Below the pieces are notes generated by a model. The model had not been told where the DNA came from, ran no database searches, and worked only from the letters and a program-made list of their open reading frames with translations. Positions 24,757-33,397 of a stretch of 61,622 nucleotides of DNA are shown piece by piece. Both the position numbers and the translations under genes were made by a program. Location: contig CAMATH010000038.1 of NCBI GenBank assembly GCA_945860955.1, positions 1 to 61,622 on the forward strand, written 5' to 3'. The stretch is from Planctomicrobium piriforme (GTDB lineage: Bacteria > Planctomycetota > Planctomycetia > Planctomycetales > Planctomycetaceae). The number at the start of each line of letters is the position of its first letter. Positions within the stretch are counted from its first letter, which is position 1.

Positions 24757-26442
24757 CTAATTTGCGTCGGGCGAGACCGTGTCCGCCTCGGCGGCGGAGA
24801 TCAGGCCGTCGTGATTCGTGTCGAGAGATTCGAACAGCGCCCGCGATCCCAGGAACTCCCGTTTCGAGACGTCACCATCCCGATTGCGATCCATTTTTCG
24901 GAACCAGCCGGGACCGCTGTTCGCGGGAATGACCATCGCCTGGGTGTCGTTCACCGCGCGTGGACCGTTCGTCCCGATCCGAAACAGTGCCGGCTTGCCC
25001 AATTCCGCGAGCATCCGATACCGCCCCACCATTTCCACTGGCGAAATCGTACCATCTCCGTCGAGGTCGAACTTCTTCATCAGTTCCGCCCCAGCCGCCA
25101 GCTCCCGCGCCGTCAGCCGGCGGTCGAGTTTGCCCCCCAACACTTCAAAGACCGATTCGCCGTCGTGCGAAATTACAAGTTCCACCCGGCTTTGTTGAGC
25201 CGACGAATCCTGATCGATCAGCGCCAGCAATTCTTCATCGGTGATCATTTCGTTCCCGTCGCGATCGACCATTTTGAATGTGATGTTCTGCAACCCTGCC
25301 TGGGCAAGATCGTTGGCCAGCATCGCGAATTCCTGCTCGCCCAGATATTTGTTCTTGTCGGCGTCGACTTGGCGAAACCGCTGCTGGAAGAATTTTCGAG
25401 TGTCGGATGCCGCCCCGCGTGTCGAGGCGGCCCGCAGTTCAACCGCAACGCCGTTGGTGGCCAGTTGAAGTTTCTCGGCCGTCCCCTTGCCGGTGCGCGT
25501 CGCGATTTTTAATGGATCATCAACCACCGTCCATTGTGGTCGACCCTTTTTGGCCTGAAACAACTCGAGCTTCAGCACTAGACGTGCCGGCGGTGCCGAC
25601 AGAAGTTTCTTCAACTCATCGAGTTCGACACGACCGTTGTCGTTCGCGTCGGCGGTTTGAAATTCGTCGAGTGAGATTCCCAGTCGCGATTGTTCCAAAC
25701 CCTTCTCCGCCGCGCCAGCGTCACCGTACCGCTCAAGTAACCGCTGTGCCGTCTCCGCGATCGCCTGCTCGCTCGAAAGCTGCAAAATCGGGACGTCAGA
25801 CGTCTGCTTTTCCGCCATCGCGACCGGCATTCCCGGGACGCCCGCGGTCCGCATTCCCAGCAATTCGTCGACAGTCAGCGATTCGTCATCATCCGCGTCG
25901 AGTTTGCGCAAAGTCGTCGCGGCATTCCGCAGTTCCTCAAGCGACAGCCGGCCATCGTGATTCGTGTCAAGCAGTTCAAACATGTCGATCGACTGCGTGG
26001 TCCGCTGGGCACGGACCGACACCACCAGTGGACTCCCGAGGATTCGATCGATGTAATCGGTCAACTCCTCCAGTGAAACGCGATCGTCTGCCGGGCGGGA
26101 GTCGACGCTCACCCAGGTGTCAACAATCGAGAACGTCTCTGCCATTCCCGCCGCCTTGACGATGGGGGGAATGTTGGCCGCCTCCTCTTTCGTCAACAGC
26201 CCGTCGTGATCGGCGTCGTAGCGTTCGAATAGTTTTTTGGCGTACTTCGCCCGCATCCCGCGCAATCCCGTGCCATCGGCCTGGGCTTCGAGCCGGATGA
26301 AGACGGGCTGGGCCGGTGCGAGCAGGACGAGATGAAATTCGTCGAATTCGGGAAATTCGTCCGCGACGGCTGGCCTGGCCCCGACCAGTGAGCTGGCAAC
26401 GAGGAGAACCAGTCCCATCCGAAATGAAAGTGTGGCGCGCAT
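24757..26442 (-). CDS. Exported protein with about nine EF-hands
   Basis: 561 residues. Signal peptide (FRMGLVLLVASSLVGARPAVA). I count nine EF-hand-type loops, among them DADHDGLLTKEE, DTNHDGRLSLEE, DADDDESLTVDE, DANDNGRVELDE, DADKNKYLGEQE, DRDGNEMITDEE, DLDGDGTISPVE, DRNRDGDVSKRE and DTNHDGLISAAE, in groups along the whole chain. Most keep Asp at positions 1 and 3 and Glu at 12; one or two are degenerate. No enzyme domain is visible, so a calcium-binding structural or buffering role in the envelope is likely. The ATG at 26442 is preferred over a GTG four codons upstream. Confidence 0.85.
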   Translation of the reverse strand: MRATLSFRMGLVLLVASSLVGARPAVADEFPEFDEFHLVLLAPAQPVFIRLEAQADGTGLRGMRAKYAKKLFERYDADHDGLLTKEEAANIPPIVKAAGMAETFSIVDTWVSVDSRPADDRVSLEELTDYIDRILGSPLVVSVRAQRTTQSIDMFELLDTNHDGRLSLEELRNAATTLRKLDADDDESLTVDELLGMRTAGVPGMPVAMAEKQTSDVPILQLSSEQAIAETAQRLLERYGDAGAAEKGLEQSRLGISLDEFQTADANDNGRVELDELKKLLSAPPARLVLKLELFQAKKGRPQWTVVDDPLKIATRTGKGTAEKLQLATNGVAVELRAASTRGAASDTRKFFQQRFRQVDADKNKYLGEQEFAMLANDLAQAGLQNITFKMVDRDGNEMITDEELLALIDQDSSAQQSRVELVISHDGESVFEVLGGKLDRRLTARELAAGAELMKKFDLDGDGTISPVEMVGRYRMLAELGKPALFRIGTNGPRAVNDTQAMVIPANSGPGWFRKMDRNRDGDVSKREFLGSRALFESLDTNHDGLISAAEADTVSPDAN

Positions 26443-26852
26443 GGCGGGAATCACGAAAAGAACGGCGAATCGTGGGCAGACAGACGTCCACCCTGCACAC
26501 CGTAGGATCCATGAACTGCGGAGTTTTGTCTACCTATGATCCGCACGGCGTCAAATCCGACGATTCGCAAGGCAGATGGGGCCGTCACGAACACCAGCCG
26601 CCATCTGCCTTTCGCAAGACCCCTTTCGGCTCGGGTGCAAGGTGGCGTTTTCGGCCGCGTGGAGCAGATCCGCTCAATCCGTCCGGTTTGCGTCACACCG
26701 CCCCGCTCGTCGGCGTTACAACAGGTCGTTCGCCCCTCAAAAACGAATCTTTGGATAACACGAATCTCGTTTGGACGCGAAATCACGGTTGAAAACGGTT
26801 AGAATGAGGATGAGTCTACTTCTGTCCCCTTGCCGTCCCCGCCGTTGTTCGT
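26443..26852. other. Divergent intergenic region, 410 bp
   Basis: It separates the EF-hand gene (leftward) from the RidA-like gene (rightward) and must hold both promoters. The last 100 bp before 26853 are AT-richer. I see no gene, repeat or confident promoter boxes here. Confidence 0.4.
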
Positions 26853-28070
26853 ATGAACTGCTCCGCGAACGCATTTCGCCTCCCCATTCTTGCGGTGTTT
26901 CTGCTGCTGACCGTTCCCGTCCCTTTGCTGCGCGCCGACCCGATTACAAGAATCCCGCCAGGCCAAGCCGACGGGACGAGCGCCGCCGTCGTCGTCGACA
27001 GTGTGCCCCTGGTTTTCTCCACTCAACTGTTGCCGCTCAAGCCGGATGGAACTCCTGTTTCCGATTCCGCCTCTGTGCAAGTGGACCATTTGCTGTCGAC
27101 ATTGGAATCGGCACTCGGAGCCGGTTCCTCCGATCGGCTCGTGAAATTGAATTTCACGGTGGCGACAGATGCGGCGGCGGCCGAGGTGCGCGGAAGGCTC
27201 GCGGCACGCTACGCGGGACCAAACAAACCCGCCGTCGCATTTGTGGCAGGCAAACTGTCTCGCGCCGATGTCGCCGTGACTTTAGACGCGGTCGCGGTCG
27301 ACACAACGCTGGTGGAGGGGCGAGTGGCGCGCCGCGGCAGCGAGGTTCTGGTACCACTGGCGATGAATCCGGGCGATCCCCACCTGACCCGCGTCACAAC
27401 GGGGTCATTTGTGTTTGTGGCCGGTCAGGCGGAAAAAGGGGAGAACATCGCGGAAGCCACCCGCAATACCATGCGCAGCCTCGCGGCGACGCTCGAACAA
27501 TTGGGGCTGACTTTTGCCGATGTCGTGTCGGTTCGCTCGTTTCTCTCGCCCATGGCAGAAACCCCGGCCGCGCTGGCGGAAATTCGCAAATTTTATGGAG
27601 GGGCGCAAAGTTTTGTGGAGTGGACAGCCGCCGGCTCGATTGAGATCGAATTAATCGCCGCCGCCCCCAGTCCAACGGCCGAACCGCGGGATCCGGTGGA
27701 ATTCCTGACACCGACCGGCATGCAGTCTTCTCCAGTGTTCAGCCGGGTCGCACGCACGCATGGCAAATCTCTGATTTTCGTTTCGGGATTGTACGGCAAG
27801 AGTTCGAACGCCGGGACCGAGGAAGTCACCGAGATATTCTCGGGACTGGAATTGACCTTGAAGCAAGCCGGCAGCAACCTGCGACATTTGGCGAAGGCGA
27901 CCTACTTCGTGTCCACCGAAGAGGCGAGCGCGAAATTGAACGAGTTGCGGCCGAAGTACTTCGACCCCCAGCGCCCGCCGGCGGCGTCAAAGGCGGCCGT
28001 CACAGGAACGGGAATGCCGGGCAAGACGTTGACGCTCGACATGATCGCCGTCCCCGCCCCCCGAGAGTAG
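26853..28070 (+). CDS. Exported protein with three tandem RidA/YjgF-like domains
   Basis: 405 residues with a clear signal peptide (LPILAVFLLLTVPVPLLRA). Three consecutive Rid-fold segments can be read: about 45-150 (VFSTQLLPLKPDGTPV...QVDHLLSTLESALGAG), 165-270 (GSFVFVAGQAEKGENIAEATRNTMRSLAATLEQLGLTFADVVSVRSFL) and 290-400 (LIFVSGLYGKSSNAG...GLELTLKQAGSNLRHLAKATYFV). Cytoplasmic RidA enzymes hydrolyse reactive imines as trimers; here three domains in one chain could form one intramolecular trimer. The catalytic Arg of RidA is not obvious, and periplasmic location is unusual for the family. The gene precedes the FHA gene by 29 bp. Confidence 0.8.
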   Translation: MNCSANAFRLPILAVFLLLTVPVPLLRADPITRIPPGQADGTSAAVVVDSVPLVFSTQLLPLKPDGTPVSDSASVQVDHLLSTLESALGAGSSDRLVKLNFTVATDAAAAEVRGRLAARYAGPNKPAVAFVAGKLSRADVAVTLDAVAVDTTLVEGRVARRGSEVLVPLAMNPGDPHLTRVTTGSFVFVAGQAEKGENIAEATRNTMRSLAATLEQLGLTFADVVSVRSFLSPMAETPAALAEIRKFYGGAQSFVEWTAAGSIEIELIAAAPSPTAEPRDPVEFLTPTGMQSSPVFSRVARTHGKSLIFVSGLYGKSSNAGTEEVTEIFSGLELTLKQAGSNLRHLAKATYFVSTEEASAKLNELRPKYFDPQRPPAASKAAVTGTGMPGKTLTLDMIAVPAPRE

Positions 28071-28099
28071 TTTCCGTCGTTGCGCCAGGAACCCGGTCC

Positions 28100-28786
28100 A
28101 TGGACGTCGTACTGCGAATTCTGAACGAAAGCGCCCCAGCGAAGTCACTAAATCTTAAAGGGGACACGCTGATCGGGCGCGGAAGCGAGTGTCAATTGCG
28201 AATCACGTCTTCGCAGGTGAGTCGCCGCCATTGCCAGATTCGCGTTGTTGGTGAAACGGTGGTCGTGCGCGACCTGCGCAGTTCGAACGGCACGCAGATC
28301 GACGGAAAGTTCATCCGTCCGGAGGTCGATATCGACATCTCCCCCGGTTCAACCTTGGAGGTCGGTCCGTTCCGCTGCGTGGTCGAGTTTTCACTGCCCC
28401 GGAATCAGTTTTTGGGAACCGCAGCTCTGTCGCGGGCCTCAACCGCCGACGAAACCGCATTCGATTCCCAGTTGGCTGTCACCCGCAAAGGCGAAGTGAA
28501 TCTCGAACCGAACTCGACCGATTACCTTCCTCCCAATGCTCAGGAATCGTCGATAGAACTACCCGCCGCCGAAGAGCAGTCCGACGACTCCGCCATGGAG
28601 TTGCCGGAGGCTCCTCGTGGCGCCCCGCCACGGGCGAACGGTGTGAATTCGGCGAAACGCAAATCGCTGTATGATTTGCAGAAGCCCGCCCCATCGACGC
28701 CAACCCAGTCGAACGAGCCGAAAGAGCCGGCTGACGAGATCGACGACCCGGCGATGCGTGACTTTTTCAGTCAATTCGAACCCTAG
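28100..28786 (+). CDS. FHA-domain protein
   Basis: 228 residues. The N-terminal forkhead-associated domain (about 1-95) binds phosphothreonine peptides: landmark residues are GRGSECQL, SRRHCQI and SSNGTQIDG. The remainder is low-complexity, rich in Pro, Glu and Ser, ending in ADEIDDPAMRDFFSQFEP. No membrane segment. It is a natural reader for the Ser/Thr kinases in this genome, one of which lies 3.5 kb away. It probably forms an operon with the SnoaL-like gene 16 bp downstream. Confidence 0.88.
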   Translation: MDVVLRILNESAPAKSLNLKGDTLIGRGSECQLRITSSQVSRRHCQIRVVGETVVVRDLRSSNGTQIDGKFIRPEVDIDISPGSTLEVGPFRCVVEFSLPRNQFLGTAALSRASTADETAFDSQLAVTRKGEVNLEPNSTDYLPPNAQESSIELPAAEEQSDDSAMELPEAPRGAPPRANGVNSAKRKSLYDLQKPAPSTPTQSNEPKEPADEIDDPAMRDFFSQFEP

Positions 28787-28802
28787 AACATGTGTGAGAA
28801 CG

Positions 28803-29192
28803 ATGCCGACCGATACAGAAACGACACTCCTGGCACTGAACCAGAAGCTTCTCGATTCCATCGCTGAGGGGGACTGGGCTACTTATACCACCTTGTGCGA
28901 TCCGAGCATCACGTGCGTCGAACCCGAAGCGCTGGCGCACGTTGTGGCCGGGCTGGAGTTTCACAAGTTCTATTTCGACTTGCCGGGCGGCACGTCGAAG
29001 CCCCGAAACACAATGTGCGATGTTTCGGTTCGCGTGATGGGAGATGCCGCGGTGCTGGCGTATTTCCGTCTGACACAGTACCTCGACGCGGCGGGGAATC
29101 CCGGATCGCGGGGGACGGAGGAGACCCGTGTCTGGCAGAAGATTGGCGGCGTGTGGAAGCACGTACATTTCCATCGGTCGCCAGTCAAATAG
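28803..29192 (+). CDS. CaMKII-association-domain/SnoaL-like (NTF2-fold) protein
   Basis: 129 residues forming a single NTF2-like cone domain. The segment LLDSIAEGDWATYTTLCDPSITCVEPEALAHVVAGLEFHKFYFD resembles the calcium/calmodulin-dependent kinase II association domain as found in bacteria. In eukaryotes that domain assembles kinase holoenzymes; bacterial stand-alone copies have unclear roles. It follows the FHA gene by 16 bp, so co-expression is likely. The ATG at 28803 is chosen; the frame is open into the FHA gene but that part does not resemble the family. Confidence 0.82.
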   Translation: MPTDTETTLLALNQKLLDSIAEGDWATYTTLCDPSITCVEPEALAHVVAGLEFHKFYFDLPGGTSKPRNTMCDVSVRVMGDAAVLAYFRLTQYLDAAGNPGSRGTEETRVWQKIGGVWKHVHFHRSPVK

Positions 29193-29304
29193 CCGGGATA
29201 ACGGACGATCCCACACACCGGTCTATTCAAAATCGGCGGGAAAGCCGTTAGTTTACGGGTTGATTTCTACAGCGTCGGCCGACCAGATTAGGGTGACCGA
29301 CTGG

Positions 29305-29335
29305 CCCGGATCACCCCTTGCCGGGGTGATCCGGG
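29305..29335. promoter_or_regulatory. Perfect 13-bp hairpin upstream of the Fur-family gene
   Basis: CCCGGATCACCCC (29305-29317) pairs perfectly with GGGGTGATCCGGG (29323-29335), 5-nt loop, ending 29 bp before the ATG at 29365. It could be an operator palindrome for the regulator itself or an RNA structure over the ribosome-binding region. It does not match the classical Fur box. Confidence 0.5.
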
Positions 29336-29364
29336 ACGCGCACCTCAACTGGGACGTGGTGAAG

Positions 29365-29805
29365 ATGGCTGGGACCGGAAAGTCGAACGAACTGTCGGAG
29401 ATTCAGGCCACCCTGAGAAAATCGGGGTTGCGTTCGACCTCTGCGCGGATCGCGGTCATCCAGTTTCTTCGAAAATCGAATCGCCCGGTGTCGCATGCCG
29501 AGGTGGCCAGCGAACTGGCGGCGATCGGTCTCGACAAGGCGACCGTTTTTCGCAACCTCAATGATCTGACCGACGCCGGCCTGCTGACCCGGTCGGAACT
29601 GGGGGATCATGTCTGGCGGTTCGAGATGCGCGATGAAAAACACGCACATGGTGGCGCGCATCCGCACTTTCTGTGCATCGACTGCGGCAGCGTCACGTGC
29701 CTTCCCGAAGGAATTCTGCCTCCGAAACTGATTTCTAAAGCAGAGTCGATTGGCGAGATCACGGAGATCCTGGTGCGGGGGCACTGTAAGAACTGCGCGA
29801 GCTGA
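29365..29805 (+). CDS. Fur-family metal- or peroxide-responsive repressor
   Basis: 146 residues. N-terminal winged helix (LRSTSARIAVIQFLRKSNRPVSHAEVASEL, DKATVFRNLNDLTDAGLLTR) and a dimerisation domain with the family's metal ligands: HAHGGAHPHFLCIDCG regulatory-site segment, then two zinc-site CxxC pairs (CIDC, CKNC). The exact effector (iron, zinc or peroxide) cannot be told from sequence. The ATG at 29365 gives a normal length; the frame is open much further upstream into the previous gene. The perfect hairpin just ahead of it suggests autoregulation. Confidence 0.9.
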   Translation: MAGTGKSNELSEIQATLRKSGLRSTSARIAVIQFLRKSNRPVSHAEVASELAAIGLDKATVFRNLNDLTDAGLLTRSELGDHVWRFEMRDEKHAHGGAHPHFLCIDCGSVTCLPEGILPPKLISKAESIGEITEILVRGHCKNCAS

Positions 29806-29856
29806 TGGGCGTTGTTGGTACCGGCCTTTCAATTCGGCATTCCGGTTCGATTGGAT

Positions 29857-30750
29857 TCACTTCGAGTCGGCGAGCAATCCCCGCAAATACTGGCCGTAGT
29901 CGTTCTTGGTGCGGTTCGCCAGCTTTTCAAGCTGCTTGCTGTCAATGAAGCCCTTCGAGTACGCGATCTCCTCGATGCAGGCGATCTTCAATCCTTGTCG
30001 TTGTTCAATCGTTCCAATGAAATTCGCCGCCTGAATCAGCGAGTCGGGAGTTCCCGTGTCGAGCCAGGCGAAACCGCGTCCCAGCACCTTCACCCGCAAT
30101 TCCCCCCGCTCCATGTAGACGCGGTTGACATCGGTGATTTCCAATTCGCCACGCGGCGAAGGCTTTAGGTTGGCGGCGATCTCCACCACTTGGGAATCGT
30201 AGAAATAGAGTCCGGTGACCGCGAGGTTGGACTTGGGCTGCTTTGGCTTTTCCTCAATGGAAATCGCCCTTCCATCTGATCCCATTTCCACCACGCCGTA
30301 GCGGTGCGGATCCTTCACCTGGTAGGCGAAAACCGTCGCCCCGGCTGCCTGGGCAGCCGCTTCGACCAGCAGCGCCTGCAATCCATGTCCGTAATAGATG
30401 TTGTCGCCAAGTACGAGTGCCACGTTGTCGTCGCCGACGAAATCCTTGCCGATGATGAAGGCTTGCGCCAATCCTTCCGGCTTGGGTTGCACCGCGTACC
30501 GAATCGACAGTCCGACGTCAGAGCCATCGCCCAACAGACGCTCGAAGTTTCCGATGTCTTCCGGCGTCGAAATGAGCAGGATGTCGCGAATCCCCGCGAG
30601 CATCAGCACCGACAGCGGGTAATACACCATCGGCTTGTCGTAGACCGGGAGAAGTTGTTTACTGACGGCGTGCGTCATGGGGTACAGACGGGTGCCGCTG
30701 CCTCCCGCCAGGATGATTCCTTTGCTGACACCCGCAATTTTGCTGGCCAT
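29857..30750 (-). CDS. rfbA: Glucose-1-phosphate thymidylyltransferase
   Basis: 297 residues. It makes dTDP-glucose from glucose-1-phosphate and dTTP, first step of dTDP-rhamnose and related sugar synthesis. Seen: [16 protein letters not shown] with the signature Arg, [47 protein letters not shown] and [15 protein letters not shown]. Full length for RmlA. ATG at 30750 or an in-frame GTG six codons earlier. The rfbB, C and D partners are not in this window, which is unusual because they often cluster. Confidence 0.96.
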   Translation of the reverse strand: MASKIAGVSKGIILAGGSGTRLYPMTHAVSKQLLPVYDKPMVYYPLSVLMLAGIRDILLISTPEDIGNFERLLGDGSDVGLSIRYAVQPKPEGLAQAFIIGKDFVGDDNVALVLGDNIYYGHGLQALLVEAAAQAAGATVFAYQVKDPHRYGVVEMGSDGRAISIEEKPKQPKSNLAVTGLYFYDSQVVEIAANLKPSPRGELEITDVNRVYMERGELRVKVLGRGFAWLDTGTPDSLIQAANFIGTIEQRQGLKIACIEEIAYSKGFIDSKQLEKLANRTKNDYGQYLRGLLADSK

Positions 30751-30882
30751 GGTCGCTATTTTCGTCACGGAGGGAGAAGGGAGAACGGAGCGGAGATCTC
30801 ACACAGCACCGACAGACGCTATAATCGCCTACCGTGCGATTCTTGACCAGTGTTCTTTGATTGATTCGATTCCACGACTGAC

Positions 30883-31167
30883 ATGCCGATCTACGAATAC
30901 GCTCCGGACAACGGTGGCTGTGACCAGTGCCACGGCAGCTTTGAGGTGATGCAATCGATGGGGGCCGAACCACTGACCAAGTGTCCCACGTGCGAACAGC
31001 CGTGTCACCGCATCTTCTCCGCGGTCTCGCATGCGGTCGGCAAAGGGAACCTGCTGGCCCCAAAAAACCTCGAAGCGAAGGGCTTCACGCAGTATAAGAA
31101 AGCGGGGGGCGGGTACTACGAAAAAACCGCCGGCACAGAAGGCCCGGACGTGATCCACCGGGGTTAG
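30883..31167 (+). CDS. FmdB-type zinc-ribbon protein
   Basis: 94 residues. It opens with MPIYEYAPDN, typical of the FmdB/YfgA-type small zinc-ribbon family, with metal-binding pairs CDQC and CPTC (plus EQPC). The tail is low-complexity and basic. The family was named from an fmd operon regulator, but most members have no proven role. No formamidase gene lies beside it. It diverges from rfbA. Confidence 0.87.
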   Translation: MPIYEYAPDNGGCDQCHGSFEVMQSMGAEPLTKCPTCEQPCHRIFSAVSHAVGKGNLLAPKNLEAKGFTQYKKAGGGYYEKTAGTEGPDVIHRG

Positions 31168-31298
31168 CGGGTGATGATGCCAGAAGCGAGATTGCCAAGT
31201 GAGACTTTCGAGCGAGGAGAATCAGCGGCGGACGACCCCGGCGCAATATCCACACCCCATCACCGGTCACAGGGTGTGACAGTAGGCGAAGTCCGAAA

Positions 31299-32090
31299 TC
31301 ATTGCGGCTTGTCGACCACGCAGGGGGGCAGGCAGTCCCTCAATCGGATTCGCGACCGATCTCCTCCCACGATCTTGCCGAGAATCATTATCGTTTGACC
31401 GCGTTCGAGCTCACGCTTCATCGTCTCTTCCTCATCGGCCGGCACGCAGTGGACTTGGGTTGTGCCGAGGCCATCCAGGTAAATCACGCCGTTGACCTTG
31501 TCGATCGAGGCGATTTGCCCCGTGACCCAGGCCCATTGGTCGTAGTAGTCGTTTTGAGCCAGCGCGTGGTTTTCGAGATATTGCCGACATAGTTCGGCGG
31601 CCGGCAGCCGCTTCGCGGGGGTCAACTCTTCATCAATGGCGACAATGGTGCAGTGAAGTAGCCGGGGGACTTCTTTGGGAAGGGTATTCATCACCTGCCC
31701 CTTGAGCGTCAGTGCCATTCCTGGAGAGACGCGTTTCCACGGCTCTTCGTCGTCAACAAAACACTGAATGGGCAATTTGTCTTTCGCGCCGCCGTGCAGG
31801 GTGATGAACCATTGCCCGGTTTGTTGCCGGCCCACCACCGCCGCCAGACCTTCGACCTCAATGACCTTTCCCAGCAACTCTCGATTTGTGGCGTGTGGCG
31901 TGACGCGGTAACGCTCCTGCAACGCCCGCGCACGGATATTGACGTACGGAGTCTCCGCCGTCACTTCCTCAAATGAAAGTGGCGTGAAGACGGGTTCGGA
32001 TTCACAGCCAAGAGCCAGCCCGCAGAGTACCAGCCCGCACAGCAGACGGGGCCAAAGAGGACGGTCGGGAAAAACGAAAGGGGTCAACAT
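31299..32090 (-). CDS. Lipoprotein with two tRNA_anti-like OB-fold domains
   Basis: 263 residues. The signal sequence ends in a lipobox-like ALGC. Two OB-fold segments of the tRNA_anti-like family follow: about 65-150 (LLGKVIEVEGLAAVVGR...ALTLKGQVMNTLPKEVPRLLHCTIV) and 170-260 (YYDQWAWVTGQIASIDKVNGVIYLDG...RGQTIMILGKIVGGDRSRIRLRDC). Despite the name these domains in exported proteins have no shown nucleic-acid role. No operon partner. Confidence 0.8.
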   Translation of the reverse strand: MLTPFVFPDRPLWPRLLCGLVLCGLALGCESEPVFTPLSFEEVTAETPYVNIRARALQERYRVTPHATNRELLGKVIEVEGLAAVVGRQQTGQWFITLHGGAKDKLPIQCFVDDEEPWKRVSPGMALTLKGQVMNTLPKEVPRLLHCTIVAIDEELTPAKRLPAAELCRQYLENHALAQNDYYDQWAWVTGQIASIDKVNGVIYLDGLGTTQVHCVPADEEETMKRELERGQTIMILGKIVGGDRSRIRLRDCLPPCVVDKPQ

Positions 32091-32370
32091 GGGCGAGCAG
32101 TCAAAAGGAAATTCTCAGGCGCTCCCGGTGAACGCGCGGTACGTCGTGTTTTGGTATTCTATGCCGAAGAGTCGGTCGATTTCTTCGCGTGACGCTGGCG
32201 ATTCATCAACTCTTCACAATGTGGTCGTGGGATGCGATGTCGCGAAACCACCGGGCGAGACGCTTCGCATCGTTTGTCGGTCCGGTTAGTATCTGGTGAC
32301 GAGAGTGGCCTTCAGGTCACCGAACAGTCGTGTCATAAGTACTCCGAACAAATTCCCTCCGCAAGATTCC

Positions 32371-33024
32371 ATGAGCCGTCATTCCGATCTGACTCGCGTC
32401 CTCAACAGTGGCATCGTCGCCATCATTCGGTCGAACTCCAGTGAGCAACTGGTCGAAGTGGCGAAGGCGCTGTACGAGGGAGGGGTCGATGTCCTCGAAG
32501 TGACGTTTACCGTGCCGAATGTTCTCGATATTCTGACCGCCGTCAAAAAGTCACTGGGCGACAAGGTGCTGCTCGGTGCCGGGACGGTCCTGGACACGGA
32601 AACCGCACGGGCGGCGATTCTGGCGGGGGCAGAATTCATTGTGTCGCCAGCGGTCAATGTGGATGTGATCCGACTGTGCAACCGCTACGACAAACTGATC
32701 ATGCCCGGCGCGTTCACGCCGACGGAAATCATCACCGCCTGGGACGCCGGTGCCGACATCGTCAAAGTCTTCCCGGCGGACTTTGTGGGGCCATCGTACC
32801 TGAAGGCGATTCATGGTCCGCTGCCGCAGGTTCGACTGCTTCCCACCGGAGGGGTCAATCTCGACACGATTGACGACTTTCTGAAAGCCGGTGCGTGTGC
32901 CGTCGGACTCGGAGGAGCGTTGGTAGAGCCCAAGGCGATTCAGGCGAACGACATGAACCGCATTCGGACGCTGGCGAGTCAGTACGTTGACGCGGTGAAG
33001 AAGTTCCGCGCAGCGAAAGGCTGA
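32371..33024 (+). CDS. eda: KDPG/KHG aldolase
   Basis: 217 residues. It splits 2-keto-3-deoxy-6-phosphogluconate to pyruvate and glyceraldehyde-3-phosphate (Entner-Doudoroff pathway or hexuronate degradation) and may also act on 2-keto-4-hydroxyglutarate. Class I aldolase landmarks: the catalytic Glu in VLEVTF, Schiff-base Lys in DIVKVFPAD, phosphate-binding LLPTGGVNLD and GLGGALVEP. Normal family length. ATG at 32371 chosen; the frame runs 75 bp further upstream. No kdgK or dehydratase gene nearby. Confidence 0.94.
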   Translation: MSRHSDLTRVLNSGIVAIIRSNSSEQLVEVAKALYEGGVDVLEVTFTVPNVLDILTAVKKSLGDKVLLGAGTVLDTETARAAILAGAEFIVSPAVNVDVIRLCNRYDKLIMPGAFTPTEIITAWDAGADIVKVFPADFVGPSYLKAIHGPLPQVRLLPTGGVNLDTIDDFLKAGACAVGLGGALVEPKAIQANDMNRIRTLASQYVDAVKKFRAAKG

Positions 33025-33093
33025 CACCACATTCGGGAGCCGGCCTAGGATCTGTCCAAGATCAAAACCGTGATTTGGCGCGGTGTGCGAAAT

Positions 33094-33230
33094 GTGATCG
33101 TGGGGATTGGGAGTTTGTCGACTTCAGCCACTTGTCCAGAGTGCAGGAATGGCGAACAACTCCATCCTGTTCATCCCTTTCATCCTCTTCATCCTGTCAA
33201 ATTCTTTCCGTCGGTCGTACGCACTCTCAG
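33094..33230. repeat. Dispersed 137-bp repeat, copy 1
   Basis: It lies in the 373-bp gap between eda and rsgA, which holds no gene. It aligns without gaps to 56075-56211 at roughly 85-90% identity by eye. The repeat includes a CATCCTGTTCATCC / TCATCCTCTTCATCC iteration of a kind seen in many bacterial genomes. Confidence 0.85.
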
Positions 33231-33397
33231 CGCCGCACAACGCCAAACCGCAGTTCGATCAGAATTTTTACAACGGCCCGCTTCGGCGCGAGGAACCCCC
33301 AAAATCCACCCGCAATTTCCGTTGACGCTCGCACGTCCGACTCGCTCTGCTCGCTGGCCGTGGCACACAATCTAGCCCGTATTTGGGATGTTGCTGT

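Noticed and set aside
33161-33216. Direct CATCC-type iteration considered as a CRISPR remnant
   Set aside because: The units are short, contiguous and uneven, with no spacers and no cas gene nearby.
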